From positions 1 through 8,921 of the forward strand of contig CAZIQL010000083.1 in assembly GCA_964541485.1 (NCBI GenBank): a stretch of DNA of 8,921 bases, given 5' to 3'. The notes beneath the pieces were generated by a model that saw nothing but the letters and a program-made list of their open reading frames with translations, made no database searches and was not told where the DNA came from. Below, in pieces: positions 1 through 5,700 of this stretch (the first letter of the stretch is position 1; each line of letters begins with the position of its first letter). The DNA is from SIG299 sp964541485. GTDB lineage: Bacteria; Bacillota; Clostridia; Lachnospirales; Lachnospiraceae. Made by a program: the position numbers and the translations under genes.

Positions 1-1499
1 GTAGAACCATTGAGCTCCCAATCAAGTCCAACTTCCGTGAAGGTCTTGACGTACTCGAGTACTTCATTTCCGCGCACGGTGCCAGAAAGGGTCTTTCTGA
101 TACCGCTCTTCGTACCGCTGACTCCGGTTACCTGACACGTCGTTTGGTAGACGTATCTCAGGAACTTATTATCCGTGAGACAGATTGTAAGGCAGAGGGT
201 GCTGAAATCCCGGGTATGTGGATTAAGGCATTCACAGACGGAAAAGAAGTGATTGAAAGTCTGGAAGAAAGAATCACAGGAAGATATTCCTGCGAGACTA
301 TTTTAGATGATAACGGAGAAGTCATTGTTAAGGCAAATCATATGATTACTCCAAAGCGTGCAGCAAGAATTGTTGCTACAAAGGCTATCCAGGATGCAGG
401 CATGGATGCAAAGGTTAAGATTCGTAACGTTCTTACCTGTCGTTCCCATGTTGGTGTCTGCGCTAAGTGTTACGGTGCAAACATGGCTACCGGCGAAGCA
501 GTTCAGGTTGGTGAAGCAGTTGGTATCATCGCGGCTCAGTCCATCGGTGAACCTGGTACACAGCTTACCATGAGAACCTTCCATACCGGTGGTGTTGCCG
601 GTGACGATATTACCCAGGGTCTTCCTCGTGTCGAAGAATTATTCGAAGCAAGAAAGCCAAAGGGTCTTGCGATTATCGCTGAATTTGGTGGACGCGTTGC
701 CATCAAGGAAACAAAGAAGAAACGTGAAGTTGTTATTACAAACGAAGAGACGGCTGAAAGTAAGTCCTACCTCATTCCTTACGGCTCCAGAATCAAGGTT
801 CAGGAGGGTCAGGTTCTTGAGGCTGGTGATGAGCTGACAGAAGGTAGTGTAAATCCACATGATATCTTAAAGATTAAGGGTGTTCGTGCGGTTCAGGACT
901 ACATGCTTCAGGAAGTTCAGCGTGTATACCGTCTGCAGGGTGTAGAAATCAACGACAAGCACGTTGAAGTAATCGTTCGTCAGATGCTTAAGAAGGTTCG
1001 TATTGAGAACAATGGTGATACCGAGTTCTTGCCGGGCACCATGGTAGATATTCTTGAATATGAAGATATGAATGAGAAGATGATTGCAGAAGGCAAAGAG
1101 CCGGCAGATGGTAAGCAGGTAATGCTTGGTATCACAAAGGCATCCTTAGCAACTAACTCCTTCTTATCCGCAGCTTCCTTCCAGGAAACCACAAAGGTTC
1201 TTACAGAAGCAGCAATTAAGGGTAAGGTTGACCCACTCATCGGTCTTAAGGAAAATGTTATTATCGGTAAGCTGATTCCTGCCGGAACCGGTATGAAGCA
1301 GTACCGTAACATTAAGTTAGATTCCGATGCAGCGGAAGAAATCTTCTACGACGAAGAGTATGAGAACTTCGATTATGACGAAGAGTATCAGGACTTCGGC
1401 GGAGACTACGAAGGCTCCGAAGAAGGCTACTATGAAGAGACTTATGAAGATGGAGAGTATGAAGATACTTTCTATGAAGAAGAGGGAACAGAAGAGTAG
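1..1499 (+). CDS. rpoC: DNA-directed RNA polymerase subunit beta-prime, C-terminal part (5' end outside window)
   Basis: This is the beta-prime subunit of RNA polymerase, which carries part of the active centre. The reading frame is open from base 3 and gives 498 residues, so the first TTG/ATG codons inside it are not starts. In order it shows the bridge helix (about residues 21-53, including GARKGLSDTALRTADSGYLT), the four cysteines of the second zinc-binding site (residues 62, 146, 153 and 156, with the C-x6-C-x2-C spacing of the family), and the trigger loop with LTMRTFHTGG (bases 564-593), whose Met, Arg and His contact the incoming NTP. The trigger loop runs straight on to GLPRVEELFEARKPKG, so the large insertion seen in proteobacteria is absent, as expected for Firmicutes. 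The conserved core ends at LIPAGTGMKQYRN and is followed by a 54-residue acidic tail (bases 1335-1496). A terminator follows directly, so rpoC is the last gene of its operon here. Confidence 0.98.
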   Translation, partial: RTIELPIKSNFREGLDVLEYFISAHGARKGLSDTALRTADSGYLTRRLVDVSQELIIRETDCKAEGAEIPGMWIKAFTDGKEVIESLEERITGRYSCETILDDNGEVIVKANHMITPKRAARIVATKAIQDAGMDAKVKIRNVLTCRSHVGVCAKCYGANMATGEAVQVGEAVGIIAAQSIGEPGTQLTMRTFHTGGVAGDDITQGLPRVEELFEARKPKGLAIIAEFGGRVAIKETKKKREVVITNEETAESKSYLIPYGSRIKVQEGQVLEAGDELTEGSVNPHDILKIKGVRAVQDYMLQEVQRVYRLQGVEINDKHVEVIVRQMLKKVRIENNGDTEFLPGTMVDILEYEDMNEKMIAEGKEPADGKQVMLGITKASLATNSFLSAASFQETTKVLTEAAIKGKVDPLIGLKENVIIGKLIPAGTGMKQYRNIKLDSDAAEEIFYDEEYENFDYDEEYQDFGGDYEGSEEGYYEETYEDGEYEDTFYEEEGTEE

Positions 1500-1515
1500 T
1501 TACTGTATGCAAAAG

Positions 1516-1571
1516 CACAAATAAAAAGACCGCCGGAAAAAAATGTTTTCCGGCGGTTATTTTTATTTGTG
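1516..1571. terminator. Bidirectional intrinsic terminator between rpoC and the convergent lipoprotein gene
   Basis: A perfect 12-bp stem (1529-1540 with 1546-1557, accgccggaaaa/ttttccggcggt) has a 5-nt loop. The flanks pair again over 11 bp (1516-1526 with 1561-1571), separated from the inner stem by a small internal loop. A T-rich tract follows on the plus strand (1558-1568), and the A-rich tract at 1519-1527 gives a T-tract on the minus strand. It lies 16 nt after the rpoC stop and 12 nt after the end of the minus-strand gene, so it can stop transcription from both sides. Confidence 0.93.
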
Positions 1572-1583
1572 TGGCACGTGAGA

Positions 1584-3881
1584 TTAGTGCCAGCATACTC
1601 CGTTGGCATCCAGTGTTGCAGAAGAGGAAGTAGCCGTAGAAACAGAAGCGGAATTGCTTCCGAGGCAGATGACTCTTGCAGAAAGCCTGGATGGTATTTT
1701 GATTGTAGCAACCTCGTTGTTTCCGAATTTTACAGTCAGGTAACTGTTTGCGCTGAGGGAAGCGGTTTTATTGGTTCCGATGGAGGAAAAGTTGGAGCAA
1801 TGAGTTGCTTCACTTGTCATTCCACCGGATGGCATGATAGCAATTACGTTGCCTCCGGTGTATTTATAGCCTTGTTCTGTATCAATAGCGGAGTTTCCGC
1901 TGGAAGTAGAAATAACCACAGTATTACCGCCGGAGAAAACAATACCACTATAGGAAGTTCTGCTGTTGGCATCAATGCCATCGCCGCTACAGTAGATGTA
2001 AAGAGTGCCACCACTGATTTCGATTCCTGTGCCGGTAGTGGCAGTTGCGTTGATACCGTCATCACTTGCCAATACAGAAATGTTGCCGCCTGCTATTTTA
2101 ACAGTGTTTCCCTCGAGACCTTCGTAGCTGTTTGTCACACTGACCGTACCGCCCGCAATGGTTAAGATACCATCTGCGTGAAGACCGTCATCATTGCTGT
2201 ACAAGGCAAGGATACCGTTCTGGACAGTTACATTACCGGAAGGTGTTTCGCCGTTTTCCAATGTGCTTTCGCTGTTTGCATGAATAGCATCATCATAGGC
2301 TTTAATATTGATGGAGCCGTTACTGATAATAATCTCGTTGGCGGATTTCATGCCCTTTGTGGAGTAATCCCCCTTATCGGTATTGCCTCCATCCATGCCG
2401 CCCATGCCGCCCATGCCGCCCCAGCCGCCCATGCCGTCGGAAATGGAGGTGGTGTAATTGGTCCAGCTGTAGGAAAGACTGTTTCCACGGCTGGTCAGAG
2501 CAAATGTGTCATAGCCGGTATTCGGTGTCAGGTAATCGGATGCTACCAGGTATTCTTCCTCCTGACCCTGCGTCATGTCTGAGGAGTAGATAAAGAACTG
2601 CATCTTGCTGTACTCGCTCATCTTTGGGAAGGAGTAGTAATAATAGGTGCTTCTTCCGCTGGAAACGGAGGAGTGATAGCTTGCATTTACCCAGACATAA
2701 TCCGCGTCAGAGTTGTAGTATTTAACAGAATAGGAATAGCTTTTGCTTGTAAAGCGGATATAATACATATTTTCGCTGACTGCCGTAACCTCTTCGGAAT
2801 AGTTGGAGTATTTATCCGTAAAAATGTTAAGGACCGTAGATGCGTCATCGACTACAATATTATATGCAGCGTCGATACCGTCACAGGCAGCGTATATCGT
2901 ATGTGTTCCGCCGGTAATGGAAACGGTGCCGCGCTGGTTGCCTTTTGAGGAAACATCGCTGTTGGATGTTTTGATGCCGTCACCGCGGGTGGCAATCAGA
3001 GTAGTAACAGCGGATTCAATGGTGACGCTGTCATTTCCTTTGAGTGCATTGTCAACACAGTGAATGTTTAGGGTGAGATTTTTGACTTCCAAATCGTCTT
3101 TGGTGTGGATGCCGTTGTTGTTTTTTGAAACAAGGTTTAGCGCTCCTTTTCCGGCAATCTTTAAATCTACCAGGGAATAGATGGCACCGGAGTACAGGGA
3201 ATCATCGGTTTCATCAATGGCATCGCGCATGTCATAAATGTAATTCTGGTAATCTTTCTTTGCAGTCAGTGTAACCTTGTCTCCGCTGAGAATCATGACC
3301 GGATTTGTGGTTTCACTGATTAGGGAAAAACCGTGTAACTCGAGGTCAAATTTATAATCATCCCCAATGTCAATTACGATGTTTCCTTTCAACTGTCCGG
3401 AGATGGAATAGACACTGTCTTCTTTCACGGAGGTAAATGTTATCGTATTTCCGGAAATGGTATAGCAGTCCGGAGTTCCGGAAACACAGGCAATGGTTAT
3501 ATCGGAAAGATTGGATGAAGTGTCATCTGTTGAAGTAGGGCTTTCTGTCGGTGATGCCGAAGGGGAAGCAGTTGGTGTCTCTGTCGGTGTTGTGGTTCCG
3601 GAGGAATCCGCTGCCGGTGTAACGGTGGCGGTTGGAGCGGATGTTGCCGGAGTGTCATCGAAGTATCCGGAGTATAAGTCATCCAGAATGTCATCTCCGA
3701 AGCTGTCTCCTGCACCACCGAGGTCGATGGAGTTTGAGCCATCCGGAGCATCCTGGGAAGCTCCGGACGTTGGAGTAAGATCACTTCCCTGATTTGTTTG
3801 GTTTGTACCGCACCCCGTCAAGGCAAGTATCAGTGCCAGGGAGAGCGGAAGGATTTTTTGTTTCATATTATTAATAGACAT
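1584..3881 (-). CDS. Cell-surface lipoprotein with Cthe_2159-like (carbohydrate-binding) beta-helix domain
   Basis: This is a 765-residue predicted exported lipoprotein. The start at 3881 is supported by AGGAGG at 3888-3893, 6 nt upstream; a second in-frame Met at residue 6 is possible but less well spaced. Residues 1-23 form a lipoprotein signal peptide with lipobox LTGC, so Cys24 would be lipidated. A Gly/Asp-rich stretch follows (about 43-75), then a Ser/Thr/Pro-rich linker (about 77-123), then a long region with at least nine rungs containing a D-G-[IL]-x-[AT]-like motif (near residues 256, 277, 300, 334, 531, 565, 587, 608 and 634). Such rungs are typical of right-handed parallel beta-helices. 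The pattern resembles the Cthe_2159 family of Clostridium thermocellum, reported as a calcium-containing, polysaccharide-binding beta-helix. A Tyr/Ser-rich block (about 350-480) and a Gly/Met loop (483-499) interrupt the helix. Binding of a plant or capsular polysaccharide is inference; no catalytic residues were recognised. The gene has its own promoter and is single. Confidence 0.88.
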   Translation of the reverse strand: MSINNMKQKILPLSLALILALTGCGTNQTNQGSDLTPTSGASQDAPDGSNSIDLGGAGDSFGDDILDDLYSGYFDDTPATSAPTATVTPAADSSGTTTPTETPTASPSASPTESPTSTDDTSSNLSDITIACVSGTPDCYTISGNTITFTSVKEDSVYSISGQLKGNIVIDIGDDYKFDLELHGFSLISETTNPVMILSGDKVTLTAKKDYQNYIYDMRDAIDETDDSLYSGAIYSLVDLKIAGKGALNLVSKNNNGIHTKDDLEVKNLTLNIHCVDNALKGNDSVTIESAVTTLIATRGDGIKTSNSDVSSKGNQRGTVSITGGTHTIYAACDGIDAAYNIVVDDASTVLNIFTDKYSNYSEEVTAVSENMYYIRFTSKSYSYSVKYYNSDADYVWVNASYHSSVSSGRSTYYYYSFPKMSEYSKMQFFIYSSDMTQGQEEEYLVASDYLTPNTGYDTFALTSRGNSLSYSWTNYTTSISDGMGGWGGMGGMGGMDGGNTDKGDYSTKGMKSANEIIISNGSINIKAYDDAIHANSESTLENGETPSGNVTVQNGILALYSNDDGLHADGILTIAGGTVSVTNSYEGLEGNTVKIAGGNISVLASDDGINATATTGTGIEISGGTLYIYCSGDGIDANSRTSYSGIVFSGGNTVVISTSSGNSAIDTEQGYKYTGGNVIAIMPSGGMTSEATHCSNFSSIGTNKTASLSANSYLTVKFGNNEVATIKIPSRLSARVICLGSNSASVSTATSSSATLDANGVCWH
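2385..2435 (-). repeat. Short in-frame tandem repeat coding a Gly/Met loop (GGM units)
   Basis: Residues about 483-499 of the lipoprotein read GMGGWGGMGGMGGMDGG, coded by imperfect 9-bp units (cccatgccg on the plus strand). The units keep the reading frame. The segment lies between the Tyr-rich insert and the second half of the beta-helix and is probably a flexible loop. Short tandem units like these can change copy number by replication slippage. Confidence 0.75.
3513..3653 (-). other. Ser/Thr/Pro-rich linker segment of the lipoprotein
   Basis: Residues about 77-123 consist almost wholly of Ser, Thr, Pro and Ala, with repeated short units such as PTxSP and TPTET. Stretches like this act as extended spacers that hold a binding domain away from the membrane anchor through the Gram-positive wall. 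The role is inferred from composition and position between the lipid anchor and the beta-helix. Confidence 0.8.
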
Positions 3882-3982
3882 GAAAAACCTCCTAAATTAA
3901 ATTAATATCTTATAAATGTTGATACGTGTTGGTATGATAATAAACCAGGTCTGTGATAATTCTGTGATTAAAGAGAGGAAAG

Positions 3983-4011
3983 ATTAAAAAAGAATGCAAA
4001 AACTCCGTCAA
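3983..4011 (-). promoter_or_regulatory. Sigma-A-type promoter of the lipoprotein gene
   Basis: Read on the minus strand, -35 TTGACG (4006-4011) and -10 TTTAAT (3983-3988) are separated by exactly 17 bp. Each hexamer matches the consensus at 5 of 6 positions. Transcription would start near 3976, leaving a 5' untranslated region of about 95 nt before the start at 3881. That region contains the TCTGTGAT direct repeat described under findings. Confidence 0.75.
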
Positions 4012-4062
4012 AAAAATAACAATTCCGAAAAAATAACTATTTCTTTTTCCTACTCTTTAGTG

Positions 4063-4068
4063 TATAAT
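4063..4068 (+). promoter_or_regulatory. -10 element of the fba promoter
   Basis: A consensus TATAAT follows an AT-rich tract. No good -35 hexamer is seen at 16-18 bp spacing (the best is TTTCTT at 4040-4045), so the promoter may depend on upstream A/T tracts or an activator. Transcription would start near 4075 and give a leader of about 58 nt. That leader holds a small hairpin, TTGGA-GCAA-TCCAA (4086-4099), with a GNRA loop, ahead of the GGAGG at 4121-4125. Confidence 0.65.
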
Positions 4069-4132
4069 CAAGAACAGATGTCTGGTTGGAGCAATCCAAT
4101 GGAAGATAGAATGAAAAAACGGAGGATTACAT

Positions 4133-4996
4133 ATGTTAGTATCGGCAAAAGAAATGCTTGAAAAGGCAAAAGCAGGCCACTATGCAGTTGGTCAGTTCAA
4201 CATCAATAACTTAGAGTGGACAAAGTCCATTCTGGCAGTAGCTCAGGAGATGAATTCTCCTGTTATCCTCGGTGTATCCGAAGGTGCAGGTAAGTACATG
4301 ACAGGCTACAAGACAGTTGTTGGTATGGTAAATGGTATGTTGGAGGAAATGAAGATTACAGTTCCTGTAGCATTGCACTTAGACCACGGCAGCTACGAAG
4401 GCTGCTTAAAGTGTATCGAAGCAGGCTTCTCTTCTGTTATGTTTGATGGTTCCCATTATCCAATCGAAGAGAATATTGCAAAGACAAAGGAGTTAGTAGC
4501 TATCTGTAACGAAAAGGGTCTTTCCCTGGAAGCTGAAGTTGGTTCCATCGGCGGTGAAGAGGATGGCGTTGTTGGTGCAGGTGAATGTGCAGATCCGAAT
4601 GAATGTAAGGCAATTGCTGATCTTGGTGTAACAATGCTTGCAGCAGGTATTGGTAATATTCACGGTAAGTATCCGGAGAACTGGAAGGGACTCAGCTTTG
4701 AGACTTTGGATGCTGTTCAGCAGCAGACAGGTGCTATGCCATTAGTTCTTCACGGCGGCACAGGTATTCCTGAGGATATGATTAAGAAGGCAATCTCTCT
4801 TGGTGTTGCTAAGATTAACGTAAACACAGAGTGTCAGTTATCTTTCGCAGAAGCTACCCGTAAGTACATTGAAGCAGGTAAGGATTTAGAAGGCAAGGGC
4901 TTTGACCCTCGTAAGTTACTTGCTCCGGGTGCAGAAGCAATCAAGGAAACTGTACGTGAAAAGATCACACTTTTCGGTTCTGCTAACCGCGCATAA
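4133..4996 (+). CDS. fba: Class II fructose-bisphosphate aldolase
   Basis: This zinc-dependent aldolase of glycolysis and gluconeogenesis reversibly cleaves fructose 1,6-bisphosphate into glyceraldehyde 3-phosphate and dihydroxyacetone phosphate in the cytoplasm. The 287-residue length fits the short class II type. LHLDHG (81-86) carries the catalytic Asp84 and the metal ligand His85. EAEVGSIGG (133-141) holds the conserved Glu region. His177 in GNIHGKYP and His207 in LVLHGGTGIP are the other expected zinc ligands, with GGTG and INVNTE (228-233) in the phosphate-binding part. The start at 4133 is set by GGAGG at 4121-4125, 7 nt upstream. The gene has its own promoter and a hairpin follows the stop. 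Codon use is strongly biased, like the ribosomal genes, which suggests high expression. The close relative tagatose-bisphosphate aldolase cannot be fully excluded from sequence alone, but no tagatose-pathway genes are nearby. Confidence 0.95.
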   Translation: MLVSAKEMLEKAKAGHYAVGQFNINNLEWTKSILAVAQEMNSPVILGVSEGAGKYMTGYKTVVGMVNGMLEEMKITVPVALHLDHGSYEGCLKCIEAGFSSVMFDGSHYPIEENIAKTKELVAICNEKGLSLEAEVGSIGGEEDGVVGAGECADPNECKAIADLGVTMLAAGIGNIHGKYPENWKGLSFETLDAVQQQTGAMPLVLHGGTGIPEDMIKKAISLGVAKINVNTECQLSFAEATRKYIEAGKDLEGKGFDPRKLLAPGAEAIKETVREKITLFGSANRA

Positions 4997-5012
4997 TACA
5001 TAACTGGAATTT

Positions 5013-5041
5013 AAGGGGATGGCCGCGGTCATCCCCTTTTG
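5013..5041 (+). terminator. Probable intrinsic terminator after fba
   Basis: A 9-bp stem, AAGGGGATG (5013-5021) with CATCCCCTT (5030-5038), encloses an 8-nt GC-rich loop. Only four T residues follow (5037-5040) before GTG, so termination is probably partial. Read-through could supply ridA, which starts 24 nt later and has no clear promoter of its own. Confidence 0.65.
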
Positions 5042-5064
5042 TGTAAACAGGAAAGGAGAAAAAT

Positions 5065-5439
5065 ATGAAAGCAATCAACGCAGCAAAGGCACCAGCAGCA
5101 GTAGGTCCATACGTACATGCCATTCAGGCAGGAAACACCATCTATGCATCCGGTCAGCTGGGACTGATTCCGGAGACAGGAGAATTGGCAGTAGGAGTAG
5201 AGGCTCAGGCAGAGCAGGCATTTGTCAATGTGAAGGAAGTGTTAAGAGAAGCAGGCTGCACCTTAAATAATGTAGTAAAGACTACGGTATTTTTGGCAGA
5301 CATGAAGGACTTTGCGGCAATCAATGCGATTTATGCAAAGCATTTTGGCGAGCATAAGCCGGCACGTTCCTGTGTACAGGCGGCAGCACTTCCAAAGGGC
5401 GGATTATTTGAAATGGAAGTGATTGCGGTAAAGGAGTAA
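5065..5439 (+). CDS. ridA: RidA/YjgF family 2-iminobutanoate/2-iminopropanoate deaminase
   Basis: RidA hydrolyses reactive enamine/imine intermediates, such as 2-aminoacrylate formed by PLP-dependent dehydratases, releasing ammonia and protecting PLP enzymes from damage. It works as a cytoplasmic trimer. The 124-residue protein covers the whole family length. It has the N-terminal APAAVGPY segment with Tyr16, the ASGQLGL strand (28-34), and the signature ARSCVQAAALPKGGLFEMEV (100-119), in which Arg101 is the substrate carboxylate-binding arginine; Cys103 and Glu117 are also at family positions. GGAG at 5055-5058 lies 6 nt before the ATG. The gene follows the fba terminator with no clear promoter and may depend on read-through. 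No amino-acid biosynthesis gene is next to it, so a general housekeeping role is likely. Confidence 0.95.
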   Translation: MKAINAAKAPAAVGPYVHAIQAGNTIYASGQLGLIPETGELAVGVEAQAEQAFVNVKEVLREAGCTLNNVVKTTVFLADMKDFAAINAIYAKHFGEHKPARSCVQAAALPKGGLFEMEVIAVKE

Positions 5440-5660
5440 GAGGTTTTGAATGAGTTTCTTCTATATATAATAGGAAGAAAAAGCCGCATATGTCCCGGAA
5501 AGGCCAAGGAGAGTAGGAAAATGATGAAAATCAGGGCATAAAGATGAAGAAAAATCCTATATGCCCCACGAGAGGACAAAATGACGATGTGAAAAAGCAT
5601 TATACCATGGGAATTATACAGATTTCACAAATCGAAAAAAATTGAAAAAATTATAAAAAA
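5440..5660. other. Gene-free spacer between ridA and the S10 promoter
   Basis: No convincing coding region, terminator or RNA gene is seen. The stretch is purine-rich on the plus strand and contains a loose repeat: GAAGAAAAA followed by a TATGTCCC/TATGCCCC box at about 5474-5503 and again at 5546-5575. An inverted GGGCATA (5534-5540) can pair with TATGCCC (5560-5566). The longest small ORF (5544-5645, 33 codons) has no ribosome-binding site. The end of the region is A/T-rich and leads into the promoter as a possible UP-like element. Confidence 0.6.
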
Positions 5661-5665
5661 AGTGC

Positions 5666-5694
5666 TTGCAAAATATTGCAATTTGTTGTATAAT
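5666..5694 (+). promoter_or_regulatory. Main promoter of the S10 operon
   Basis: -35 TTGCAA (5666-5671) and a perfect -10 TATAAT (5689-5694) are 17 bp apart, preceded by a long A/T-rich tract (about 5626-5661) that may raise activity. Transcription would start near 5701, about 286 nt before rpsJ. The palindrome TTGCAA occurs at the -35 and again 10 bp downstream in the spacer (5676-5681). Confidence 0.85.
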
Positions 5695-5700
5695 GACTTA

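Noticed and set aside
144..146. TTG as a start codon for rpoC
   Set aside because: The frame is open upstream to base 3 and codes conserved bridge-helix residues, so this is an internal leucine codon.
1569..2165. 198-codon plus-strand ORF opposite the lipoprotein gene
   Set aside because: It runs antisense to a gene with a clear signal peptide, ribosome-binding site and repeat structure, and its product has no recognisable features. The same holds for the plus-strand ORFs at 2178-2582, 2673-2948 and 3493-3792.
2385..2435. CRISPR-like or other short repeat array
   Set aside because: The repeats are in-frame 9-bp units coding Gly/Met residues inside the lipoprotein, with no spacers.
5019..5270. 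83-codon ORF overlapping the fba terminator and ridA in another frame
   Set aside because: It is an out-of-frame shadow of ridA; the RidA frame carries all the family signatures and a good ribosome-binding site.
5544..5645. 33-codon ORF between ridA and the S10 promoter
   Set aside because: It has no ribosome-binding site and no recognisable protein, and it lies within purine-rich repeats.
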